This document shows, one piece after another, positions 1 to 9,037 of a stretch of DNA of 64,000 nucleotides. The position numbers and the translations under genes were made by a program. The DNA comes from Isoetes taiwanensis (lineage: Eukaryota; Streptophyta; Lycopodiopsida; Isoetales; Isoetaceae). The stretch is taken from assembly GCA_021234155.1 (NCBI GenBank), contig JAJEKV010000025.1, positions 352,474 through 416,473 of the forward strand, read 5' to 3'. The notes below the pieces were generated by a model. It was not told where the DNA came from. It ran no database searches and saw only the letters and a program-made list of their open reading frames with translations. Numbering within the stretch: the first letter of the stretch is position 1; each line of letters starts with the position of its first letter.

Positions 1-200
1 TGCACCATGGTACAAAAAACGTACTCCCAAAAAGTTTGCTTGCCTCTCTCATTCTCTTCTACTTGGCATACATAGCAACGACAAATGCTGGCAATAATAA
101 CATTACTAGAAATGGTGCGCAGTGTTATTGGGCATAAGCTAAGAACTTTAAATAATATTTGAGCAATTTGTTATAATAATTCATATTTACAAAATTACAC
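1..200. other. AT-rich flank, nothing recognised
   Basis: No reading frame, RNA gene or repeat could be supported here. Confidence 0.5.
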
Positions 201-204
201 AATG

Positions 205-782
205 AATCTTTCCACCTTCCCCTTCCTTTTTTTCTTTTCCTTTTGCCCTTTTCGCTTTTCCCTTTTCTATTTTCTTTTTTCATTTTCCCTTTTCATTGTC
301 CATTTCCCCATTTTTTCTCCTTTTTTCATTTTCCTCCTCCCTATTTTTCCTTTTTCTTTTCCTTCCCTTTTCTCCGATTTTTTTTTTACCTTTTTTTTTC
401 CCTTTTGTTTTCCTTTCCTCTCCTTTTTTCCCTTTCCCCTTACACGTGCCCTTTTCCCATTCCGCGGTTTTCCCTTTCCCCTTTTTCTATGTCCCCTCGT
501 TTCAACTTCCAATTTCTCCTTTTTCTTTTTTCCCTTTTCCCTTCTCCGCTCTTCCCTTTTTTCTATTCTTATTTTCCATTTTCCCTTTCGCGTATCCCTT
601 TTTCCTTTTTTTTTTTCAAATCCTGCTGCCCCCTTTCCCCTTTTCCGTTTTTCCTTTTCCTATGTTTTCTCTTGCATTTTTTCTTTTTCCCTTTTGATCG
701 TCCCCTTTTTTCTCTTTTTCCTATTCTCATTTCCCTATTCTCTTTTTTCCTTTCATATTTCCCTTTACTATTTTCCACTTGG
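205..782. repeat. Polypyrimidine low-complexity tract
   Basis: The plus strand is almost entirely C and T in short runs for nearly 580 bases. Open frames on both strands are Phe/Ser/Pro-rich or Lys/Glu/Arg-rich artefacts of this composition. A tract like this can adopt triplex or other non-B structure, but nothing shows a function. Confidence 0.9.
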
Positions 783-829
783 CTGTTGAAAATGGAAAAT
801 GAAGAAGTGTATTTGCCTTACTAAAGCGT

Positions 830-1310
830 CGCTGCCCCAAACCTATTTGTTCCATGATCGACATGATACTTATTAATGCCTATCCATGACCAAACAATAG
901 GTCAATTGCATGATCTATGTAAAAATCTAAGAATACGTGAAGCCCCAAAAAAAGGGAGGGGGGGGGGTTGTAAAATAAATTATACATTAAATGACTTGCA
1001 CATGACCTGCGAACCAAGAGAATGTTCCGAGCTCCCATACAACACTATTAACACAAGGGTTCACCCCTTCAGGCAACTCAAAAACTATAAAAAAACTATT
1101 AACAAGAACAGCAAATGACCACATTAAAAAACTGTAGCACATTTGCAAATTCAACAAGGTCACTTAACTAACAAGAAAAACTAGATATAATGAAAATGTT
1201 TTCAAAAACATATATGATAACAACAACTAGCATGTGAAAGCATTCAAAATTAATATTGAAAATTAGTAATGTAAAAACTATCTCATAAATTAATGATAAT
1301 TTCAAGAAAC
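830..1310. other. AT-rich intergenic DNA
   Basis: Short frames only, a G-run near 957-967 and AT-rich sequence. I see no gene here. Confidence 0.5.
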
Positions 1311-1625
1311 CCTGTAAGATGCCTATAACTAAATATGTTATGAACTAGCAATGGTTTTGCAAAATCAATCTATGTGTAAAACACATCTTCCAAACTAATG
1401 ATGATTTCAAAAAACTATTGCACGATGTAGAATTGATGTAATTAAATATGGTATGGACTAGTAATGATTTTGCAAACTTAATGTATGCTTATAAATCATC
1501 TTACAAACTAATGATGATTTTTTGAAACTATTGTAAACTTTAGAATTAGTACAAAAAATATGACATGAACTACTAATGGTTTTGCAAAACCATAAAAAAC
1601 ACATGGTTTTTTTTGACATTGTGAA
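1310..1625. repeat. Degenerate ~115-bp tandem repeat, about three units
   Basis: Each unit runs through variants of an AT-rich 'AATATG...ATGAACTA.TAATG.TTTTGCAAA' phrase followed by an 'ACTAATGATGATTT' phrase. The units are diverged but keep the same order. Confidence 0.6.
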
Positions 1626-1682
1626 ATGTCGTATAAAAAAACCATATGTATACTAGTTTTCACGCTGATTATTAATGCGAGT

Positions 1683-2510
1683 TCATTTTTGGGGCCCTTG
1701 TGTTAGCCTCATAAATTCCTCCGTGTATTTCTGTACTGATTTGTTGCCTTGCTGCAACCTGTAGAATTGCTGCATCATACTGGACTTGTGTTCTCTTGGG
1801 ACGTAATGGCGCTTGAAGGCTTTAGCAAACTTCTTGAACCTGCAAGCATCCCTGCTTAAGCCATGAGCCTTGGCATAACCCTTCCACCAAATGCGTGTTG
1901 CTCCCTTCAGGTTCGCTGTTGCCACCCTACCTTTATCCTTATCCTTCATACCATAGGCGTTGCCATATTCACTCATCTCGTCAAGCCAAGCCTCCGCTTC
2001 CATGTCTGACCTATTCTCACCTGAGAATTGCTCGAGCTTCCTGGCCTTCCAAACATTTCCCAATGTAGAGTCTACTTTCTTCTGGTAGTCAGAGGTTCTT
2101 GTGTCCCTTTGTCGTCCGTCCGGAGTGTTCCTCTGCCTTCCATCTGTTCGGTCTTGGTTCTGCTCTTCTTCTTCCTCGGAATCAGAGTCTGAATCTGAGC
2201 TTGAGTCGGAAGATTCCGGGCTGGAGGACCTCCTTCTCTTGCTCCTCTTCTTGTCTCTTCCTGTTCTCCGAGCTGATGCTTGCGGCAGTTGAGCGTTACC
2301 CACCGAACCTGCTCCCGCTTGTGCGGCTAGCAAAGCCTTTATCTGCTCAAGGTCATCTGTGATATTTCCTCTTCTGGGGTCATGGCTCCAAATTCTTCAA
2401 GCAGGTTCCTTGCCGGACGTGGCCTGGGCGGACTCTGTTCTTCTATAAGTTCTCGCAGTTGTCGTTCCCCTGCGCTTAGGCCTCTAGCTGCATACACAAG
2501 TGGTTCATAG
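1683..2510 (-). pseudogene. Retrotransposon gag fragment
   Basis: The minus strand encodes a capsid-type gag (Retrotrans_gag family). A basic and Ser/Asp/Glu-rich stretch (positions ~2300-2100) precedes the domain. The domain itself carries the signatures WLDEMSEYG, ATRIWWKGY, HYVPREHKSSMMQQFYRL and a C-terminal YTEEFMRLT. Gag would package element RNA in the cytoplasm. Upstream codons (about 2510-2365) read as a continuous peptide but are one base out of frame with the rest near 2370, so the start is broken. The frame ends at 1683 straight after the capsid domain, with no zinc knuckle, protease or polymerase beyond it, so the fragment is truncated. The frame does not begin with ATG inside the uninterrupted part. 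Confidence 0.8.
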
Positions 2511-2667
2511 CTATATGGTTAGTTTTCTTGTTCTCTTGCATTATTTATGTTTGTTGGTATGGTTGGGGACACAAAATATATCAACAAAACATTTATAGTG
2601 CAAAAGAAATTATATTCCTATTTTATAACATGCTAATACAAGATTACAACTTCTGGGATCAAGACTG

Positions 2668-3688
2668 CTAGTCATTCTTGCTGCCGCCGGTAAGATGATT
2701 ATCCTCTAGGAACTTTTTCACTTGGGCTGTTCCCACTGAATGACCCAAGTTCCTAAGGACGTTGGCTGAAGATCCGCCCTGCAAAGCTCTCGCCAAGTCT
2801 TCTACTCTGCGGTCGGGGTATGCCGCTGTCACCACTTGTCTTACTCTGCCTGCTTTGTAAGGTATGGCGGTCGAAGACATCAGTGCTGCGCTCTCTTCAC
2901 CGGGATGGCATACTCGGTGTTGAGGGGCAACCCGGCGCATGCCGGCGAATCCACGAGGAGTGCAATCGGCATCGATACTCCTTCTTAGCCTCTGCAGGGG
3001 TGAACTTGCGGTGAATTCCGCTATTTTACCATCCATCAGCGGGGAAGGTAATACCGCAACGACCTGCCGTTGCGGGGCGAATCCTCGGCCACTCGGTATC
3101 CAGCTGCAGGTTGCCTTGCGAGAGTCATCAACCTCCACCGTGGTGAGCTCACAGTAGTCTCGGTGACTCTTTGAAGCCCTCCCCGAGGTCGAATTCGCCT
3201 CTTCTCCGGGGGAGGTCTTTGCGGAAGAGCTTTGCGGATTAGGATGTTTGAGGTCGTGGCGAGATCCCCATCGTTCACTGTAGAGCAAGGAACTCTTCCT
3301 CCGTCGGTAGCTTGTTCTCCTTATCTGCCTCCATAATCGCCCGATCTTTCTTTGTAGGCTTGGATGTCGGAGGTAGACTCTCCCGTCAAGTGTCGGCTTC
3401 CCTTACTTGGAGGGAAAAGTCAGGATGCTCTCGGACGATGAAGTCGTCTGGGTCCGTTCTTCGGGCTGGTCGCGGCAACTCTTCGAGTCTGGTTTCCCTT
3501 TCCACCACTCTGGGAGGTTTTGGATGTTGCCCAGGAGCAGAAACTCCTCGCTCGACAATAATGGGGCTAGGCTTGTAATGCACTTTAACCCAAGGGGTGG
3601 CGCGACTCGAGATTTCTTGGCTTCTCTCTAGAGTCTTGCCACTCACCTGCTTTTGTCGCCGCTCCTCATTGGATTCGAGCTTCGACAT
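2668..3688 (-). pseudogene. Unrecognised coding remnant of promoter unit 1
   Basis: Two or three adjoining minus-strand frames read like diverged protein. The upstream part begins at an ATG at 3688 with MSKLESNEERR and runs about 100 codons to a TGA near 3387. After that stop the same frame continues with a Lys/Glu-rich peptide to a second TGA near 3270. A shifted frame then runs 3288-2668 and ends in a plausible C-terminus with an HLTGG motif. Codon use is GC-rich, unlike the AT-rich flanks. I do not recognise a family. The block sits downstream of the TATA box at 4.31 kb on the same strand, with short upstream ATG frames near 4.2 kb, and the gag fragment lies beyond it. A decayed retroelement gene is possible. 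Confidence 0.4.
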
Positions 3689-4308
3689 GGTCTTCCTCTT
3701 CCTCGATTCTGTTCGTCCGAAGTCCTCTTCCTTTCCTTCCTGCTCCTACATTCATCTTTGCGTGAGGGAAGTTGCTCTCTTTGCTATGGCTAATGGGTCC
3801 GTCCATGGGGAATGGAGGTTTCCCCCCGGTGTGTTCGGCATGGTGGGTAGAAAGATTGCCAAGGCGGTGTTGAAAGAGAAGTACTTGGTCCTATTGGCCG
3901 GTTAGGACCATTGGCTCGAGGTGTCTTATTGCGCTTTGTTTGTTAGGTATTTGGCGATGTTGAACATCGTCTAATCTTGCCGAGGGCTGTCTAGGGACAA
4001 AGTAGCCTATGCAAGGGGAGTTGCACTAGCTGGTTCTACCCTAGCTTGGAACTTCGGATAAGACTCTCTTAAGGCTGGGGTTTGCGTGCAAGGTTGCTTG
4101 GACATCTACCTCCTTCGAAGATATGGAAGATTTGAAATTCGATGTCGGCCCGGCGGCATGTACCTTTGTACCATCTACTTGAAAATCTCAGAGGTTGCCA
4201 TTGGTTAGTGCCCGGAAGGGTAACAAGCGGTTGCAAAAGCGCCTCGGGAGTTGAAAATCGGCTAGAAAGGCGGGGAGGTTGCGGGGTGCTATCCCGAAAA
4301 ATGAGGGG

Positions 4309-4320
4309 TCTATTTATAGA
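4309..4320 (-). promoter_or_regulatory. TATA box of promoter unit 1
   Basis: The minus strand reads TCTATAAATAGA followed by CCCCTCATTTTTCG. The same order (TATAAATAG, then a CCCCTCATTTT phrase) recurs at the 6.28-kb TATA box, which suggests two related core promoters. Confidence 0.6.
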
Positions 4321-4508
4321 AAAGGGGAAAACCCTAATTTTTGGGTGACTGGGAAAATTCCTGGGGTTGGGTAATTCTAGTCTATCTAAGGTCAAAATGG
4401 CAATTTGAAGACTAGATGAGATGTTTGAACAGGGCTAAATTACCTAAAGGATACTATCCAACAGGTTGAAGATGATTTGGACAAGTTCTGGTGAAGAAAT
4501 GGTAGGAG

Positions 4509-4574
4509 GTCTCACAGCTTGCGCCTCGCTCAAAAACTAAAGTTTAGTTCTTGACCCGGTAGCGAGCTGTGAGC
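4509..4574. repeat. Palindromic element P1
   Basis: The arms CTCACAGC and GCTGTGAG lie ~50 nt apart. A second pair TCGCT/AGCGA sits inside, and the centre is a small palindrome of the ACTAAAGTTTAGT type followed by TTGACCCGG. It is ~190 bp upstream of the unit 1 TATA box. Confidence 0.8.
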
Positions 4575-4708
4575 ACATCGATCTCATTTCGATCAAAAGG
4601 TGTCCAATTTGGGTAAACTAATGGTGTAAGGGTGATGGGCTCATCAAATCAGACAGAATTGACCCCTTATTTGGTCGATTTGGAGTTGTTTTGGTCAAGT
4701 TTGGACAA

Positions 4709-4777
4709 GGTCTCACAGCTTGCGCCTCGCTCCAAAACTAAAGTTTAGTTTCTTGACCGGGCGCGAGCTGTGAGACA
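4709..4777. repeat. Palindromic element P2 (best-preserved copy)
   Basis: The left arm GTCTCACAGCTTGCGCC pairs with GGCGCGAGCTGTGAGAC on the right, 17 positions with a single mismatch. The loop contains the near-perfect palindrome AAACTAAAGTTTAGTTT. It lies 200 bp from P1. Confidence 0.85.
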
Positions 4778-4779
4778 TC

Positions 4780-5180
4780 ACGTCTTTCGGTCTGCAATTG
4801 TCCTATTTTACTGAAATAAAAGCTAAAACTTACTAACTTGCTCTAATTAATCAAGTTCATGCAATTAAAGTACACAAAATTGCTCTATATTACAAAATTT
4901 TTAATTATTTACAAAAAAGTTCTAAGGGCGTTCTCCCTTTATGCGGGTCGCAAGACTCATGTCTTGTCGCATTAGGGTTACCCGCTTGGCGTGGACGATT
5001 TCTTTTGTTGAATCTTCAAAATGTTGCACTATCTTTTGCCTCAACCCGCTTCTTCATTGCCAACAGCGCCTCAAATGTGACTCTGAAGTATGTCTGTAGG
5101 CCTGCATCACTTCTCGCACTGCTTAGAGCAAAGGGGCCACGGGGATTAGAAGTCCCGTAGCTAGCATTTGGAAGTGCCTA
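4780..5180. other. Intergenic DNA between the two promoter units
   Basis: AT-rich at first, then mixed composition. No frame is convincing apart from possible 3' sequence of the unit 2 remnant. Confidence 0.4.
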
Positions 5181-5187
5181 ATCTCCC

Positions 5188-6185
5188 TTAAGCTCTCCTC
5201 TCCACCTCCTTCCTGTCGAGCCTCTTCTTCTTGGGTGGTGGCTTGGGAGCTTTGGGCTTTGGTGGGGGCGGCTTCAAGGTCTGCTCCTTCGTTGGCCGTC
5301 CTCCTTCAACAAACGGGACCCTATTTTCTTCGTAGTATTTGCTGTAGGCCTCCCATTTCTTCATGTAGGCCTCGTGCTCCCTCATCTTTCTCTCGTATAT
5401 CTTGACCCTGTCGGTAACGTAGGCTTCCCGGGCAGGTTGTGGCTGCTTCTTTCTATCCCAAGCCGGGTACTCGGGGGGCCGCGCTTGATCTTTTTGGGGT
5501 TGCTTTCCGGTCTTTGGCTGCTTTCCGGGTACTACTGTTGCGTCGCTGGGTGCTTAGAAGAGCTTCCACCTGCAGCATTAGGGTTGAAGTCCTCATCAGA
5601 AGAGTCGTCGGAGGGGATCGGAGGTTCGTCGGCTTGTCGCTCCTTGATGACGATCTTGGGGTTTGGCCTCTTCCTTGGCGGGACGTCCTCCAGCTTCCTT
5701 GTGCCGACCACAAACTTCCCTTTCGCCTTCTTTTTCTCTTCTGCCGCCTTCTGTTCCTCCTCTTCCCTCTTCCTCTTTCTGTCTTCCTTCTTCTTCTCCC
5801 GGAGCTCGTACTTTTTGATGAACCTTCTAAGGTACGCTTCTCTGCTGGCTCCGGACACGCCACCTGGTTCGTCCCCGAGGATCTCAGGTGGCTGCGTCCG
5901 AGAATGGTCTTCTGCTCTTTCTGGCCTTGGGATCTCTCGCTCTATATCTTCATATACCTCCCTTGTCTCCTCGTCCATGGAGGTTGGTGATGTGGCATCG
6001 TCCTGCTCCACCTGCTGGTTGAAGACGTCGTCGGTCGGATCGTGTCTTGGAGGCGTCCTCTCCTGCGATGACAGCCCCCTTTCGCGAGTCTCGTGGCATC
6101 TGTCGAATGATCGAACCGGTGTATTTGCTGGTGGTTTTAAACTAGGCGGCGCTTCACGTGCAGCGTCTGTTTGGTTCAGGGCCAT
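5188..6185 (-). pseudogene. Unrecognised charged-protein gene of promoter unit 2, interrupted
   Basis: An ATG at 6185, about 97 nt below a TATA box, opens a 217-codon frame to a TAG at 5532-5534. The product is acidic and Pro/Glu-rich in its first half. It then carries a strongly basic helix-forming Lys/Arg/Glu stretch (about residues 120-160) and an acidic Ser/Asp patch. Beyond the stop the same frame continues ~20 codons, then shifts once near 5480, and a third segment reads to a stop at 5188 with a Lys/Pro-rich tail. Two REAY motifs, each followed by a charged, Tyr-containing helix, suggest an internal repeat across the break. I do not recognise a family. One stop and one frameshift make it a likely pseudogene; a short 217-residue product remains possible. 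Confidence 0.45.
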
Positions 6186-6280
6186 GCTACGGATCGTCAA
6201 TGGGTAAAAGCGCCCAAAGATCGCCTAAGTGGGGGGAAGCGGATTTCTAGAGTGGGACGAGAAAATGAGGGGGTTTACAT

Positions 6281-6290
6281 CTATTTATAG
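6281..6290 (-). promoter_or_regulatory. TATA box of promoter unit 2
   Basis: The minus strand reads CTATAAATAG, followed by a CCCCTCATTTT phrase shared with unit 1 and, 97 nt on, by the ATG of the charged-protein frame. Confidence 0.65.
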
Positions 6291-6393
6291 CTTGGGAAAT
6301 TTTAGGTCAAAATTTCAAGTTGCTCTATTTAACGTGCTAAGGCACCTACTTAGTTAAAATTTACACTTATTTCCAGACTTTTTTCTACCTATT

Positions 6394-6459
6394 GGTCTCC
6401 ACCGACTAGCTTCGGCTCCAAAACTAATGTTTAGTTTTTAGACCGGCGATTTGTGAATC
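6394..6459. repeat. Palindromic element P3
   Basis: It shares the core CTCCAAAACTAA..TTTAGTTTTTAGACCGG with P1 and P2. The outer arms have decayed. It is ~104 bp upstream of the unit 2 TATA box. Confidence 0.7.
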
Positions 6460-6578
6460 TCATACATTTCTAGGTTATTTAGGTAATTAAAACATGCTAT
6501 TCTAATTAATTCCTACCTTAGAACTAGCCTTACCACATTACTTTTCCCAAATTCATCATGTTTTGGTGATCGGCTCGA

Positions 6579-6641
6579 TGTCTCTGACTGCTCTCAGCCC
6601 AAAACTAAACTTTTGTTCTTTGACCCGGAAATGTGAGACCA
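6579..6641. repeat. Palindromic element P4
   Basis: The outer GTCTC/GAGAC arms and the AAAACTAAAC...TTTGACCCGG core are retained. The spacing to P3 (~185 bp) is close to that between P1 and P2. Confidence 0.7.
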
Positions 6642-6804
6642 CCTCACTTGGAAAATTTTGGCTCATTCTTTTTAATCTTATTAGGTTCCAATTCACTTAA
6701 TTGTTACTAGCTTAGCATAAACTACAAAGATGGAAAAAAATTTTTCCCACTTTTGAGCTTGAGAATCCTATCAAGTTAGTACTCTTTGGGAGCATGGCGG
6801 TGCT

Positions 6805-7149
6805 TTGCTCTTGGTCTCCAAGAACATTGCTCACGATACCGTGGCGTCCCCTGGCATCACGGTGCCCGCAGGTATACAACAGAGTTCTTCCCCATACCGG
6901 CTCCACATCGATCACGGGGCCCTCCACATATCCTTTGCACGATGCTTGAGTCCCAAAGTGGGAAGAGTGAAGGTGTCATTCTACCCCGTCTCCCCTCGGG
7001 GCCTACCTAGGCTGGGAAGCATAAACATACATGTCGTATACAACATAACCCTCCGGCCACCGGAAGGGTGGTACATCAACATCTGCATACACAATGATGC
7101 GGCACATCACGCCGGAGATCCTACCCAAGGCTCGGACTCAAAGGGATGA
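6805..7149 (+). CDS. Unrecognised ~114-codon open frame
   Basis: A frame of mixed, protein-like composition (His, Ile, Pro and Ser spread evenly) lies next to the 5' end of a dispersed repeat. No domain or motif is recognised and the first codon is not clearly a start. It may be a fragment of a transposon gene or chance. Confidence 0.2.
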   Translation: MLLVSKNIAHDTVASPGITVPAGIQQSSSPYRLHIDHGALHISFARCLSPKVGRVKVSFYPVSPRGLPRLGSINIHVVYNITLRPPEGWYINICIHNDAAHHAGDPTQGSDSKG

Positions 7150-7261
7150 CCCGGCGGCTTGGGTCTCGAGTTCATTGACGAAAATTCATGGCAATGGATT
7201 TGGCTGGCATAAGAACATGGCATAGGGTTGTCCACTCCATCCGCCCCTCTTGTGCACACTT

Positions 7262-8000
7262 TTGCGAGTAGGTGAAAAGTGTTGGGACTGGCAGTAGCCA
7301 GCAGGATGCATAGCCAAAAGGGCTATCCTTGGGGTCATCATCAGTTCGATGGGGCAGGTAGGGATCACTCCCTCAGAGATCTACATCTTGACTCAAGGTG
7401 ACTAGAGGGCCTTTGCCGTATTCGGCCGAACCCACTAGAAAGTGTACACCACTTCACGGGTGTCAAGCCCATGCCTTACCCACACTTTCGGGTGGTAAGC
7501 CATTAGGCCTAGTCGCAATGATCCTGGTAGGCCTTACACACGGAGGGGATCGTTCAAGAGTCGGGACATGAACCTCCTTCTTAGCCGATGCGGCCCCTTC
7601 ACCCACAACAAGGTGTGGTTTCTTGTACTGAGGCGAATCTACATTGTGCTAGAGAGGCTATTCTAGGAGCATCAACTACAAAGCTTTAGGGCCTCTACCC
7701 CCTTCCCAATACAAGGAGTTCACAGAGATACATCATCCATATACATCACATGAGGAAAGAACTAAAGAACTAGATCTAATCTATATCATAGAGTTAGGTT
7801 CTTTAGTTGAGTCAAGATCTAAGATCTAGATAGCTGCTATGGGCAATTTAATAGTCTAAACTTCTGGTTCTATGTTTGGAAGGCGGTTTAAGCTATTAAA
7901 TTGACCAAGCTCCGATCCTTGAGTGGCTCCTCCCGACTGGAGTTCAACCATCCCATTTGGTGATCGGTCGAAACTGATGGCGCAATTAAGCTTGGGCGTG
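7262..8000 (+). repeat. Dispersed repeat family R1, copy 1
   Basis: The sequence from the AAGTGTTGGGACTGG region to the AATTTAATAG...ATTAAATTG phrases and just beyond is colinear with 47,384-48,115, with scattered substitutions and small indels. No coding potential is clear. Both copies are in the same orientation 40 kb apart, so it is an interspersed element, perhaps an LTR or a non-autonomous transposon. Confidence 0.75.
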
Positions 8001-8215
8001 CGGGAGGCGATTTTGGCTCTCTGGGGCAGCCAAAACAGAGCTCTAAAACCCTATGATCGAAAACTAACAAGTTAGGCTTTTCCTACCCTAAATAGGCATG
8101 GGGTTTAGGGCTAGGGTTTCCAATTACCCATTTTAGCATGTGGGATAATTGGAAAGGCCCCACTTGCCTTTAATGGCTAGGTGGCAAAATATGTCTACAT
8201 GGAAAGGTGTGAGCC
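7985..8215 (-). repeat. Dispersed repeat R2, copy 1 (inverted relative to 58.31-58.54 kb)
   Basis: The AGAGCTCTAAAACCCTA, GGGATAATTGGAAA and GGCTAGGTGGCAAAATATG phrases occur in reverse-complement order at 58,310-58,545. Confidence 0.7.
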
Positions 8216-8639
8216 TATAAATGTTTTAGTCGCAATGAGGCATAACTTGGAGTCCTATACATGTTTTGGTCGTAATTAATAAAACATGCAGTAATAATGC
8301 AACTTTTTTAACTTTTGGTCTAGAGAAGTTAAAAGACTTGGGAAGTAGGTTGTACACGGGATAAAACACAGAGGTAAGTTGTACACAGAATAATTTATAA
8401 ATATCTGAGGTGGCATACTATAATAGAGCATCCATATATGGCATCTCTAATGGGAATTCTGAGCTAAATAAGTTCTTTTCTTGTTTTCAATTTGAAGTTC
8501 TGAATGTCATCAAAGGCCTCATATCATGTTTAGAATGTCTAACATGTCTAGAATGTTTAACATATGACGACATTGTTTAATTCCCATGCATTGAATATTT
8601 CCTTGGGGCATTATAAGCAACATTTGGAATTAGAATCTA

Positions 8640-8702
8640 GTGAGTGAGACCAACATAGCATTAAGCAAGAGTGAGTGAGAACCAACATGGCATTAAGCAA
8701 GA
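8640..8702. repeat. 31-bp tandem duplication
   Basis: Two successive copies of a GAGTGAGA(A)CCAACAT phrase ending GCATTAAGCAAGA. Confidence 0.8.
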
Positions 8703-8987
8703 GTTTGCAAACACTATATCTCATAGTTTGCTTATTACTTTCTTCTGTCCTGTCTAGAAACTTGATGCATTCTCAAACTTGATGCAACCCCGTTATTTGA
8801 ACATCAAATGGGGCTGCTTGTTTGTATGAGAACACTCTTACCATTTGAACACACAACAAATAAGGCATTTGAGCAGACAGGGCTAAGGAAAATAAAAAAA
8901 AAGGATAGGATATATTATAGCTCCTTGATAAATTACAAAATAAAAGGATTAGGTTGGCATAGAGGAACCAAAGCAGTACCACCTCTA

Positions 8988-9037
8988 AATTGATATAGGC
9001 TTCCAAATTGATATAGGCTTCCAAATTGATATAGGCC
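8988..9037. repeat. 18-bp tandem repeat, three copies
   Basis: AAATTGATATAGGCTTCC is repeated head to tail, the last copy ending in GGCC. Confidence 0.9.

Noticed and set aside
202-824. Long overlapping Phe/Ser/Pro frames and Lys/Glu frames
   Set aside because: They arise from the polypyrimidine composition; several frames are open at once and none has protein-like composition.
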